From Tetragonia tetragonoides (taxonomy: Eukaryota; Streptophyta; Magnoliopsida; Caryophyllales; Aizoaceae), in assembly GCA_038025085.1 (NCBI GenBank), contig CM076143.1, positions 33,006,501 through 33,070,500 on the forward strand: DNA of 64,000 bases. Reading direction: 5' to 3'. A model generated the notes under the pieces. The model was given only the letters and a program-made list of their open reading frames with translations. It was not told the DNA's origin and made no database searches. Shown in pieces: positions 10,299 through 20,981 of this stretch. The stretch's first letter is position 1; each line of letters begins with the position of its first letter. The position numbers were made by a program, and so were the translations under genes.

Positions 10299-11523
10299 CG
10301 TGAAATTTGGAGTAATGGGTGTGGAAAAGAAGGTATGTCGTGATGGTGAGTTTATTGATGGTGAGGCTGTTTGAGGTGGAGGTAATCGGGAATTTGGCGG
10401 TGTAGACGGTTGTAGGCGAATTAGCCTTGCAGAAGGCCGAGCCCAGCTTTTCTCGAGGTTTCCTTTCTTCTTCGGACCCCGTATCCTGAATAGGAAGCAC
10501 GGAGCGCTTAGTAATAAGAAAAGACCATGAGACTCTCACCTAAGAAAAATGAAGACCCGCACGTGGAAAACACACCCTAAAAAAAAGATCCTGAATAAGC
10601 CTAAATGCCCAAATGTTTCCCTAATATTAAAGGAAGATAAAGTCAATGAACAAAAATAAAAAAATAGAAAAAGACGGGCTATCCTATTTTTTATTCTTCT
10701 AGACTCAAAGGAAATGGAAAATGGGATAAAATAAAAAAAATAGAATTTCCGACCTCATTTTTTTTATAATTTTTTTTTCGCAATTTTCTTTTTCGGCGTG
10801 TTTTTTTTTTTTTAATTTTCACGCCATTTTTTTTTTTGACCGAATCTAGATTATATCAAAAAAAAAAAGAAATAGAAAAATGGGAGAGGGGAAATTGGAG
10901 TGACTGACTGTTTTTTTTTTTTTTTGCTAAAAAGACCCTAAGAAATTGCTCATGACTTTTATAAAATATATCATTGGGAAAAACAACGAGTGTTCATTGA
11001 ATTGAATTCTCGCACCATTTTTGGGCATTAGGAACTAGCTAAAAATAAAAGAAAAGACTCCTACCACGTAAGTACATGTTGGCATATAGTCATGATACTC
11101 ATGCATTCAGGCAAGCATTACAACGACATAGTTACAGGTAAACATGTGATCAGACGGGTATTACAACGACACATGCACAACAAGCAAGCGAATGCACGAA
11201 TATGGGCTAGAGGCTTTTGGCTCCTGTGAGGTCACCACGACAAATTACAATTTTCGTTCGGCGGATGGTCGACACATCAATTGTAATTCTTTTTCACCAA
11301 CAAGAGTCGATGAGTCATGGGTGAGGAAGCGTCAGTTTGCACGATAGGACAACTGTATATTCCTTTAGATATACGGGTTGTCTACGAGTTACGACACAAA
11401 CTTCCTCGAGGGTCGATAAGGGTTAAAAGGTTGTGACAAAGCACCTGCAAATGATGCAATATGGAACATGTTATTAAACAATTAAGCAAACTTGACTTTC
11501 GAGTCTCACCCTCTTAAATAAAT
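10299..11523 (-). other. 5' untranslated leader of A1
   Basis: Region between PBS and the gag start. It has several poly-A/poly-T runs (10598-10930). Ogre elements often carry an extra ORF1 here, but no convincing ORF is present. Confidence 0.6.
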
Positions 11524-11541
11524 CCCAAGTGAAGTCGCCAC
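11524..11541 (-). promoter_or_regulatory. Primer-binding site of A1
   Basis: One base after the 5' LTR end (minus strand) comes TGGCGACTTCACTTGGGA, which is complementary to a tRNA 3' end ending in CCA. This is the PBS form I associate with Ogre-type elements (reported tRNA-Arg). A mutated version follows the 5' LTR of element B at 20983-21000. Confidence 0.75.
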
Positions 11542-12787
11542 TGTAAGGACCCGGGATTTTCCATCGCTTCCACGGAGTGTGTCCTTATAGAAAATTTGTA
11601 AGCTGGGGGTTTAGATAAGTTCAAGGGACCATCGAGTTAGAAAAGATTTTGTAAAGACTTGAATTGAATAAAAACCATGAAAGAGGTCACAAATCTGCTA
11701 TTGACATTTTATCAAAGGGACAAACCAAAGGGACAATCCAACAGCGCGATAAGTGAACTTTTAGAAAGACTCTCGCTCATATAGAACATATGAGTACCCA
11801 AGAATAAAGGGTTCGGGGGCGAAGGTACGAGATGGGAAGGTGTTAGGCACCCAACTCGCCCGTATTATGACTGCCTCTACTAACTCAAGTTTGCTTAATA
11901 ATTTAAAGATATGATTCCCACACAAACCGAATTAAAAACCTAGACTTAGACTATTAATTGGTTCATCAGAAGCATCACAACATTTATTTTTAACCCTTGT
12001 TTAGACATGCATTCGATTGACAAGTTGAGCATTACAACGACTAGACATGCTTGAAAGACGATATTTAGTAAGCAATAAAAGACGTTTACTAGCATGATAT
12101 CTACATTATGGCTACTAGAAAATAAACAATTAGGCAATTAATTTAATTTGAGCCCTCAAGAGTTAGTATCTGAACTGTAGGCTATGTTTGACAAGAATAT
12201 TAAACACAAGATCTCAAGTGTGGAAGAAAGAGGGGGAAGCTCAGAGTCAATACTACTGAGAATAGAGGTTATCAACTGTAGACTGTGTGATTTGAACTGA
12301 GGGAGGAGGGTTGTATTTATAGGCGCAGGAAGTAGGGCTGGACGGGTGAAGAGGAGCCGAAAATCGAATTTGGGCTGAAAAAATAACCGGGCCTGGAAGC
12401 TTATCCAGCGCCGCTAGCGGCTCTGGATCATATTCCAGAGCCCCTGACGACGGTCATATACCAGCTGGGACATCCAGTCTATTTTATTTTCCGGAGGAAT
12501 TTAGTGTTCCGAAAATATGAAAAGACCGTTTTACCCTTGGACGCTAAAAGACGGTTCTACCCCCGATTTGCAACTTGGCGACCGGGAGTTGGAAAAAATA
12601 TGAGAGGTGTCGTTAGAAAGGTCTTGAACGGGGCTTTTGAATAGAACTGGAATAAAGGAGTGATCGAGGAAAAACCTGAGACCGTATCTTACCCATTAAA
12701 ACAAAAATAGCGTTCAAGTTTATAAATTACTTCTTTCATCATCGGGCTTTTGCGGAGAACTCTGAAGGCGCTTTTTTGGCGTCTACA
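11542..12787 (-). mobile_element. 5' LTR of element A1 (type-A LTR, 1246 bp)
   Basis: Reads TGTAGACGCC...GGGTCCTTACA on the minus strand. It has the palindrome GCCGCTAGCGGC at 12410-12421 and a TATA box in GTATTTATAGG (reverse complement) at 12313-12323. It is directly followed by the PBS. It is homologous to 15006-16299, 37805-39108 and 61669-62910. Confidence 0.9.
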
Positions 12788-13416
12788 GAAGTGGTATCCC
12801 AGAACCTCTCCAATAGCCCCCGGGAAACTATCCTAGTATCCCCAGAATGACAAGCCGGGATGACCGACAGAAAGTGCTCAAAGCCCGCAGCCCGGACTGT
12901 CCCCCTAGCTCCCTTAGAAAATGTGTCCAACATCATGGCCCAATGAGAAGTGGACCCATGAGCCTGCAGCAGAATACCAACACCCTAGCCAACAAATTAA
13001 ATTTTCTCAAAACCCCACATACTACCAAATACAACCAAAAATAATTCCACAGAAATTATATACAGCTGACCACCAATCCAATACAATCCCAATTTGTTCG
13101 TCTACCGAAGCACTAACAGTTCAAATTTTCAGTACAAAAAAAATAAATAAACTGAGCAGAACCAAAATAAAGAGGGGAGTAAAAAACATACCAACTGAGG
13201 GTTAGACAGATGACTCCTCCTGTCCAGTAGCAAAACACTACGATCCCAAACCTCATCCGGGCGCCAGTCCACGCGCATGAACGAGTCCTGATACAAACTT
13301 TCCCCATCTGCATGTCGGGGGAGGGGTGTCCAAGAAGATGGAAGCCCAGTGCGAAAGAGGTCCCGGTTTCCCTCCTCCTCACCCATGGGACGCTTCCCTT
13401 TGTCTGTGGGAGCCAT
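12788..13416 (-). pseudogene. Antisense PMD gene fragment in element D (exons 1-2)
   Basis: Exon 1 is 13416-13192 (MAPTDKGKRPMGEEEGN ... LSNPQL) with donor GT at 13191. The acceptor CAG gives exon 2 from 12963 (AHGSTSHWAMMLDTF ... GLLERFWDTT), which stops at 12788 where the A1 LTR begins. Exon lengths, splice sites and protein match the A1 copy at 1597-2260. There is no frameshift or stop within what remains, so this allele was more intact than A1's until the insertion cut it. Confidence 0.8.
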
Positions 13417-14040
13417 TGAAGAAGAATAGGAGTTTTCTCTCTCTACAAGTGAAAATTTCATGTTTCAAATTCGCAAGCAACAAGTACCCATTCAACAATG
13501 TAACCCAAAATTCAGCAACTAAGCAGAAAAATAAACAAGTTCAAGACAAAAACCAAGGAATTTGGTCAAGAATCGACTTACCATGAAGAACTTGAAGCAC
13601 AGGTGAAGCTTTCGACAATGGTGGCTAGTCGACAATGCTCTTGGCCAAGAAGACAAGCAATGAAGCAAAACGCGAAAAAAATCCACGTCAAAACAGTTTA
13701 GCCAGCTCAAAGTGAGCGCCGCTAGCGGCACTGAGTGGCCTGCACACGCGGGCCACCCTGCTGTCCCACGACTTCGTTTTTCTAGCCCAGAAACCGTTAT
13801 TTCAGTTCTTTCGCGGCAAAGACCAGTACCGAACGCGTGGGAGCCAGTCCCTTTGGCCCACCAATTCAAAATTCAACAGTTGGTCCACCTTACGATATCA
13901 ATTATTATCAGGTAAAACTAACCAAATTGTTTGCAGGTCCCAAATACACAAGCCCGGGTATATCTCGGCAATATTAATCACCCAGAGTGGTCAAATTATT
14001 TTAAGCCTAGTAAATCCGCTGGCACCATCTAAAGTTTTTA
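13417..14040 (-). promoter_or_regulatory. 5' flank and promoter region of element D antisense PMD gene
   Basis: Counterpart of 961-1596. GCCGCTAGCGGC is at 13718-13729, upstream (minus strand) of the ATG at 13416. The CTATAAGG TATA box of the A1 copy is replaced by a CTAAACTG-like sequence, so promoter activity may be lost. Confidence 0.5.
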
Positions 14041-14460
14041 TAGGACAGCCAGTTTCCAAAATTATGGGTCAGTGAATGATCGCTTAAGCTAGTGCGGTTA
14101 AACTGTCCTTTTCATTCAAGGTCATTCACTTGGATCAGTCAATGCTCGCTTAAGCTATTGCGGTGAAACTGTCATTTTCATTCAAGGTCACTCATCCGTG
14201 TCAGTCAATGATCGCTTAAGCTAGTGTGGTTAAACTGTCCTTTTCATTAAAGGTCACTCATTTTTGGGTAAGTCAATGATCGCTTAAGCTATTGCGGTTA
14301 AACTGCCCTCTTTATTCAAGGCTACTCCTCCTGTGTCAGTCAATGATTGCTTAAACTATTGCGGTTATACTGTCCTTTGTTTTTTATATGTTTCAGTCAA
14401 TGATTGCTTAAGCTATTGCATTTAAACTGTTCTTATGTTTTCTAACCATTTTACAGCCGT
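14041..14460 (+). repeat. 3'UTR tandem repeat of element D (about 66 bp, 6 units)
   Basis: Six degenerate units, each with CAGTCAATGATCGCTTAAGCT and GCGGTTAAACTGTCC, are the reverse complement of the units at 718-960. Unit number differs between the copies (4, 6 and 4). Confidence 0.9.
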
Positions 14461-14992
14461 CATTTCGATCACACTGTCTCATCGACCTTTTTGTTTCTTG
14501 TGCAGGGACGGAATCTCGGCATCCACCGAGTGGTGCTTAGTCACTATTTGCTCAGAATAAAGCATTTATACTATTCACACTCACCAATGTTATTTTCCAT
14601 CTACAGCCGTCATTTTGATTGCGCTGTCTCGTCGACTTTTTCGTTTCTCGTACAGTGACGGAATCTCGGTCGTCGAGCGCTATTTAGTCACCGCCTGTCG
14701 AAGCATTCTATTTTGATCATTCTCAAAGTATTACTAACCTTTTCATGTACTCTGAATACAGGTCCCCAGTAGACGTTTCAACCATCTACGAGCTGTGTTG
14801 TTCCTGCTAACCATAACCATTATTTTTCTTGTGTTCACAGAGATGAAATCTTAGCACGCTACGAGCATGTCCCAACTAAGGTATGCCTTCATATCCTTAC
14901 ATATTGTACACTCTCACACACCATGTGCACATCAGCCTCCTGCATGTCGCCTTCGGAATACTTTGATCTTCGCTTTTACTCAAGCTCGATCA
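14461..14992 (+). repeat. Second 3'UTR direct repeat of element D
   Basis: Two diverged copies of a unit of about 100-130 bp (ACAGCCGTCATTT...CTGTCTC-TCGAC...GACGGAATCTCGG...TTAGTCAC) at 14454-14570 and 14604-14700, followed by unique sequence to the PPT. Element E has the same pair at 63220-63475 (reverse complement). Confidence 0.7.
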
Positions 14993-15005
14993 AAGTGGGG
15001 GCTTC
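14993..15005 (+). promoter_or_regulatory. Polypurine tract of element D
   Basis: AAGTGGGGGCTTC stands immediately before the LTR start TGTAGACACC; it would prime plus-strand DNA synthesis. The reverse complement stands beside LTR E at 62911. Confidence 0.8.
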
Positions 15006-16299
15006 TGTAGACACCAAAAAAGCGCCATTAGATTTCTCCGCAAAAGCCAGATGATGAAAGGAGTAATTTATAAATTTGAACGCTATTTTTGCTTTAATAG
15101 GTATGATAAGGTCACAGGTTTTTCCTCGATCACTCCTTCATTCCGATCCCATTCAAAAGCCCCATTCAAGAGCTTTTCAACGACACTTCTCGTGTCTTTT
15201 TCCGAATTCCGGTCGCCAAGTTGCGAGACGGGGGTAAAACCGTCTTTTACTGCAGATGGGTAAAACAGTCTTTTCACATTTTTGGAACACTAAAAATCCT
15301 CGGAAAATTAAAATGGACTGGATGTCATCATTATGACATTCAGCTGGTAAGCTGACAGCCGTCAGCGGCTCTGGATGAAAATCCGGGGCCGCTAGCGGCC
15401 CTCGCTAAGTCTCCATGCCCGACTATTTTTCAGCCCAAAATCTAAATTTCGGCTCCACTTCACCCGTCCAGCCCTACTTCACTCGCCTATAAATACAACA
15501 CTGGACCCTCATTCAAAGACACACAGTCTACAGTTGACAACCTCTATTCTCAGGAGTCTTAACACTGAGCTTCCCCCTCTTTCTTCCAAACTTGAGATCT
15601 TGTCTTTTCTATTTTTGCTAAATAGCCTACAGTTCAGGTACTAACTCCTGAGGGATCAAATTAAATTACTTGCTTAATTGTTTATTTTCTAGTAGTCATA
15701 ATGTAGATATGATGCCAATAAACGTGTTTTATTGCTTCCTAAATATTGTCTTTCAAAGCATTTCTAGTCGTTGTAATGCTCAACTTGTCAATCGAATGCA
15801 TGTCTGTACAAGGGTTAGAAATAAATGTTGTGATGCTAGTGATGAACAAATTAATAGTCTGAGTCTAGGTTGTTAATCTGGTTTTGCATGGGAATTATGT
15901 CTTTAAATTATTAAGCAAACTTGAGTTAGTAGAGACCGTCATAATAAGGGCGAGTTAGGTGCCTAACACCATCCCACCTCGTACCTTCGCCCCCGAACCC
16001 TTTATTTTTCGGTACTCATATGTTCTATATGAGCGGGAGTCTTTCTAAAAACATGATTAGTTCACTTATCGCGCTATTGGGTTGTCCCTTTGGTTTTGTC
16101 CCCTCGGTTTGTCCTTTCGATGAAATGCCGATAGCAGATTTGTGTCCTCTTTCATGGTTTTATTCAATTCAAGTCTTTACAAAATTGTTTCTAACTCGAT
16201 GGTCCCTTGAACATATCTAAACCCTCAACTTACAAATTTTCTATAAGGACGTACTCCGTGGAACCGCATTAGATTGAAGGAAAATCCCAAGTCCTTACA
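15006..16299 (+). mobile_element. 3' LTR of element D (type-A, 1294 bp)
   Basis: Begins TGTAGACACC and ends AAGTCCTTACA (TG...CA). It contains a perfect 14-bp palindrome GGCCGCTAGCGGCC at 15387-15400 and a TATA box, CCTATAAATAC, starting at 15486. It lies in opposite orientation to the A1 5' LTR 2.2 kb away. Confidence 0.9.
15387..15494 (+). promoter_or_regulatory. Type-A LTR promoter: palindrome and TATA box
   Basis: A 14-bp palindrome at 15387-15400 is followed 87 bp later by TATAAAT (15488-15494). The layout matches the promoter regions of both antisense genes. Confidence 0.55.
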
Positions 16300-17039
16300 G
16301 GTACCGGAGTACGTACGAAATAGTATTTCTAGAAGGTGTTTCATGTTTCTAAGGACTTGATCCCGCAAACATCTCACTCCTTGAATATAAACTAACTACA
16401 CCACCAAGGCAACACGCATATTGGTGTGAAACTATGCTAATAAACTACACTTGTAGTAGTTTTCCAACTACACTTGGAGTACTTTCCAAATAATTTGTAG
16501 ATACTGATGTCCAATGCAACAAACACTTGTCGTCATAATATTGGTGTTATTTTTCTTGATGATTAAGTATATGATATTATGTATAATTACCAAAATTACC
16601 CTTATAACCTTCATTCCAATATACCACGGACATACCTCCGAAAACTTCTTTCATCTGATATTGATATGTGGATACATGTAGATAAATACACCAATAACAC
16701 ATGTGAATTTGAGAAGTAATTCAGAAGGAAAAAACTACCCTCAACTGAGTAAATTTACCAAATTACCCAAAAAAACATTAATGCCTAAAAAGAGTGGTCT
16801 AGAGGCGTTTTTTGGTCGAAATATTGGGCCAAGTCCCCTTCGGAAACTTGCTTGCCACCCGTAGATCTCCAAAAAATAACCAAATTAAAAAAAAATCGTC
16901 CCATTTAGGGTAGTTTTCGGAAAAGGAGACACGGACACAAGGTGCTAAGGCCTAAGTATGAAGAAGGGAAGAGGCTAAGTCATATGGGCTAAGAATGAAA
17001 AAGTCTCAATTATAAAGATATGAAAATGTCCATGCCCGT

Positions 17040-17660
17040 CCTAGGAAGAAGTGCCCATGACGCGGCATGTCCCATGACGCAACACCCATGACCCATGGCG
17101 CGCCTTGTCCCATGACATGGAGCTGCAACGCCTTGTCCCATGGTGCTGCAGCACCTTGTCCCATGGTGCTACAGCGCCCATGTCCCAGCGCCCAATGTCC
17201 GATGTCCCATGTCCCTTGTCCCAGTGCCCATGTCCCATGTCCCAGCGGCCAATGTCCCATGTCCCAGCGCCCATGTCCCATGTCCTAGGGCCCAATGTCC
17301 CAGCGCCCATGTCCCATGTCCCATCATGTCCCATGTCCCATCATGTCCCAGCGCCCATGTCCCATGTCCCAGGGCCCAATGTCCCAGCGCCCATGTCCCA
17401 TGTCCCATCATGTCCCAGCGCCCATGTCCCATCATGTCCCAGCGCCCATGTCCCATGTCCCAGCGCCTATGTTCCAGCGCCCATGTCCCAGCACCCATGT
17501 CCTAGCGCCCAGCGCTCATGTCCCAGTGCCCAATGCCCATGACCCACCTCCCAGCACCCATGTCCCAGGTCACATTGCCCATGCCCCAGCGCCCATGTCC
17601 CATGTCCTAGTGCCTAGTAAGCGCCCATGTCCCATGTTGTAGCGCCCAGTGAGGACCCAT
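17040..17660 (+). repeat. CATGTCCC/CAGCGCC minisatellite in monomer 1
   Basis: Degenerate short-period array of CCCATGTCCCATGTCCCAGCG-like words. It gives spurious long ORFs on both strands (MSQRPCP / MGHGTWAL type). The same array occurs at 44405-44941, 47230-47896, 48103-48345 and, displaced, at 60957-61118. Confidence 0.95.
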
Positions 17661-18810
17661 GCCCATGTCATCGAGGGTCCTCTAGGGCCAAGATCGACCA
17701 CCCCCCGAGAGATGTTTTGGCGAAAATGGCAACCGGGCCATGGGAATGCTATAGGCGACATGTTTTGGGCCTCCGTAAGCAAACTTTTTGACGTTGATAT
17801 TTTGGCCCCATATCGCACGGGACACCCATAGGGGACATTGGAGGCCCCCAGGGTCGGTTATCGCGTCCCTGATAGGCTTGTAAGGGCAGTTTTACGCGAT
17901 GCCAATGTTGGGGCCCTAATACGAGCGGCATAGGTGATATCGGAGTTCGGGGATCAGGGTGACCCTCCTTGGGCATCGAGGGTCCCCTAGGGCCATGATA
18001 GACCCCCCGAAAAATTATGGGAAAAAATGGCAAACGGGCCCTAGGAATGCTATAGGCGACGTGTTTTGGGCCTCCAAAAGCAAACTTTTCGACGTTAATA
18101 TTTTCGCCCCATATCGCACGGGACACCCATAGGGGACATCGGAGGCCCCCGGGTCGGTTATCGGGTGCCTAAATGGCTTGTAAGGGCGGTTTTACGCGAT
18201 GCCAATGTTTGGGCCCGAATACGGGTGGTATGGATGATATCGGAGTTCGGGGATCAGGGTGACCCTCCCGGGGCACCGGGAGTCCCCTAGAGCCTAGATA
18301 GACCCCCCGAAAAACTTTTGGGCGAAAATGGCAACCGAGCCCCAGGAATGTTGTATGCGACGTGTTCTAGGCCTCTCGGAAGCAAACTTTTTGACGTTAA
18401 TATTTTCACCCCATATGGCACGGGACACCCAGAGGGGACATGGGAGGCCCCCAGGGTTGGTTATTCGGTCGCTGATAGGCTTGTAAGGGCGGTTTTAGGC
18501 GACATCAGTGTAAGGGACGGAATACCGGCGGCATGGGTGATATCGGAGTTCGGGGATAAGGATGATCCTGTCGGAGCGCCTAGGGTCCTCTAGGGTCATG
18601 ATAGACCCCTTGGAGATGTTTGGGCAAAAATGACACCCGGGCCCCAGGAAGCCGAAAATCAAAGGATATACTACACGTGTTTTTGGCTTCCGAGAAGCTC
18701 CGGACCGAAGGTGTATATTTTCACACCATATCGCACGGGACATCCCTAAGGGACATGGGAGGCTCTTGGGGTCGGTTATCTGGTCCATGATAGGCTTGAA
18801 AGGGCGTTTT
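17661..18810 (+). repeat. About 300-bp subrepeats in monomer 1 (four units)
   Basis: Units begin near 17665, 17968, 18270 and 18575 with CCGAGGGTCC-CTAGGGCC and continue through ATATCGCACGGGACACCCAT, GATAGGCTTGTAAGGGCGG and CGCGATGCCAATG. The fourth unit diverges (GACACCCGGGCC...GCCGAAAATCAAAGG). No promoter or gene is evident. Confidence 0.9.
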
Positions 18811-19499
18811 TACGGGACATGGTCTCAAAAATATTTCAAAAATTAAAGTGAGGTGTCAAAAATATTTCCCAATTTTTTTTAAATGATTTGTAATTTTTTT
18901 GATATTATTTCTATTTATTTCCTATTTTCTTTCAATTTTTTAATTAAAAATTAAATTAAATAGCTACCTTGTGTGAAAAATTTAATAAAATATATTTTTC
19001 CGTAACTTAATAATATACTTGAAAAGTTTGAGGTGGAACTTTTTGAAAATAGTTATCCAAACTCTCAAAACCCCCAGTATGAAAGTTATGCACTAGGCAT
19101 GTCTACTCATGTCATGACCACAAAATTTATTGTCTTAACTGAATATCTTTCCTGATTTGTATTATGTGATTACTTTTTCCATTACTTCAGAACTACAGAA
19201 CACCTGGATTGAACATCGTAATTAGAGGAACGATATTCATTTTGGCCCGTTAAAATAAGTCAGTTTGTACTCATACGGCTTACTATTTATTGTATCAAAC
19301 TTTCTTGTTTCTAATCTTCCACATTTATTTTTTTTCTCTTACAAGTACACTGGTACCGGGGTACGTACGAAATAGTATTTCTATAAGGTGTTTCATATTT
19401 CTATGGACTTGATCCCGCAAACATCTCAATCCTAGAATATCAACTAACTACACCACCAAGACAACGCGCATATTGGTGTGGAACTCTGCTAATAAACTA

Positions 19500-19504
19500 A
19501 ACTT
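19500..19504. repeat. Left TSD of element B
   Basis: AACTT, paired with CACTT at 43812-43816. The equivalent uninterrupted position in monomer 1 (near 16450) reads ACTACACTTG, so the left copy has one substitution. Satellite sequence continues precisely across the element. Confidence 0.8.
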
Positions 19505-20981
19505 TCTAGACACCAAAAATTGTGTCTATGATAAGTCCCCATAAAAACCCGATGATGAAAGGATTGGATTTTTCTCGAACTTGGGTTGCGAGAATAATTG
19601 CTCTGATGATTAGCCCAGTTCATTTGAATTTACCAGTGTAAGCCTTTTGTACAGGTGATCCAACCCAGTTGGACTCAATTAATTTGGAGTCCAAAACTGA
19701 GAGATAGGCCTCTTTGAGCCCAAGGGCCCGAAAGGGAACCCAAACCCTTGAGTCAACCCTTGGTCAAACAAGGAACTCAGTAATTCCCGCGTGGACCCCC
19801 TTGGAATATCCTCCCCCGCTTAGAAAGTATGTTAGGCGCTTATGCAGGCAGGCCGTTCCAGGTCCAAGCAGCCACGCTTGAGTTCAAGCGGTGGTTGCTA
19901 GGACAAGCGGCTTGACCACTTTCCTAGCGGCTGAGCCGCTGGTCAAGTGGTTCAACCGCTAGTCCTAGTGGTTCTACCGCTTGGCCTAGCTGCATGGCCG
20001 CCTGGACCCTTTCTTGCGGACGGCAAATTCGAGGCCCGTTCGATTTCCGTGCCAAACCCTGGCAGCTTCCCCTCTTCTATGTAAACAAACCTTAGGGTTC
20101 AGTTAAAGGGGTAGGGAATTTGAGATGGTAGTTAGAGACTAGAGGTTGAAAATTCTCTTTCTCATATTAAAAAACCCTAAATTCTGATTCTACGCCTTCT
20201 TTAGGCTAGCCCTAGCACCACAAAAATAAACCATCATACTTCATCAACAACAAGAGTTCAAGCATATCAACCCAATAAGTTCATTATGAACATCTAGGTA
20301 ATCCAACCTGAAAGTTTTCAATAAATTATATAAATGCTTGTTATTTACTAACGAATTTGGTTTATGTGATATGTACATGCATGGCATGTTTTGAGCAAAA
20401 GGGCTTGTATTGAACCCCATGAATGAATGAATGGATGAATGAATTCTTTATTTCTATTTATTGCTTTATTATAAAACATGCTTTGTTGTGAATTGGTAAA
20501 TTAATCATCTTGTTTGTCTTCTAATTTGCAGGGTTAGCATATTTATTGTTCTTAGCATTAAAAAACATGTGAATTTGATAACTTGTTAAAAGTGGTCACA
20601 TCAGTAATTGTTTGTTCAACCCAATAGTTAAAAGCAGGAATTTGGACAAATTGAACCTTGTTTGGAACCGTAGCATTAATAATCGCATTGAATTGATTAG
20701 TAAAGGCCGTTGTTGTCAACGGGCGAGTTGGATTCCTAACACCTTCCTAGCTCGTACTCACGGGAATTGAGTTGACGCCTTTTTAGACTGTCGACTTGAC
20801 TCCGAGGGTTCCAAATTTTCTTAAATTTGGTGGCGACTTCCGACAATCTTAATCATGTCCTTAGTACGAAAGGAAAATCAACATGTGCATTCACACTCGA
20901 GAGACTCACGAAACCAAAGACGCTCTCCAAGGCTATGCCGCCGGCCACTCGAAAAAGGGGAGAAAAATCTGGTAGCCTACA
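19505..20981 (+). mobile_element. 5' LTR of element B (type-B, 1477 bp)
   Basis: Starts TCTAGACACC (TG changed to TC) and ends GGTAGCCTACA. An AGCGG/CCGCT cluster lies at 19861-20000 and a TATA-like TCTATGTAAAC near 20075. It shares GATGATGAAAGG and CGAGTT-G-TCCTAACACC blocks with type-A LTRs, so the two types are distant relatives. Confidence 0.85.
19861..20000. promoter_or_regulatory. AGCGG/CCGCT half-site cluster in 5' LTR of B
   Basis: Contains paired half-sites with different spacers, such as AGCGGCTGAGCCGCT (perfect around one central base) and GTGGTTCAACCGCT. It sits upstream of the TATA-like sequence, as in the other two type-B LTRs. Confidence 0.5.

Larger units (their letters stand above)
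718..12787 (-). mobile_element. Ogre/Tat-type Ty3/gypsy retrotransposon A1 (damaged)
   Basis: Minus-strand order: 5' LTR (12787 to 11542), PBS (11541 to 11524), untranslated leader, gag (10298-8475), degenerate gag tail, a large deletion that removes protease, RT and RNase H, then integrase (7641-6566), a conserved post-pol spacer, two genes on the opposite strand (DUF7745-like 4989-6297; PMD 1597-4426), and the 3'UTR repeats (718-960). The 3' end is interrupted at 717 by a type-B LTR, so the expected PPT and 3' type-A LTR are missing or off-window. On the right it begins inside exon 2 of the PMD fragment of element D, so it was probably inserted there; flanking bases 12788-12792 would be one TSD copy. 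Confidence 0.8.
12788..16299 (+). mobile_element. 3' portion of Ogre/Tat element D
   Basis: Plus-strand 3' end: antisense PMD fragment (12788-13416), its promoter (about 13690-13730), 3'UTR repeats (14041-14460), two 100-130-bp direct repeats (14454-14700), PPT (14993-15005) and 3' LTR (15006-16299). The left side is cut inside the PMD gene by element A1. On the right it abuts the satellite head GGTACCGGAGTACG, so 16300-16304 (GGTAC) is the likely TSD. Confidence 0.8.
16300..19504 (+). repeat. Composite satellite: monomer 1 and start of monomer 2
   Basis: Monomer 1 runs from GGTACCGGAGTACGTACG (16300) to just before the same head at 19354 (about 3.05 kb). Parts: head 16300-17039, CATGTCCC minisatellite 17040-17660, about 300-bp subrepeats 17661-18810, AT-rich tail 18811-19353. 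Monomer 2 starts at 19354 and is interrupted at 19504 by element B, resuming exactly at 43812. No convincing coding sequence is present. Confidence 0.85.

Noticed and set aside
11542..16299. A DNA transposon with 1.25-kb terminal inverted repeats carrying a PMD gene
   Set aside because: Each inverted repeat has LTR hallmarks: a PBS follows 11542, a PPT precedes 15006, and a TATA box is inside. The flanks show no common TSD (GTCGCCAC against GGTACCGG). Two LTR elements in opposite orientation explain it.
17006..17830. Long open frames on both strands (up to about 145 codons), also at 44382-44926 and 47252-47962 (up to 198 codons)
   Set aside because: They are translations of a short-period minisatellite (MGHGTWAL / MSQRPCP words) open in several frames at once; no gene-like composition.
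17661..18810. Possible CRISPR-like or regulatory array in the regular 300-bp units
   Set aside because: Units are contiguous without spacers, about 300 bp long, and set in plant repeat DNA; they are satellite subrepeats.
16300..19353. Ribosomal DNA intergenic spacer
   Set aside because: The nested subrepeat pattern is similar, but no 18S, 5.8S, 25S or 5S sequence was seen anywhere in the window.
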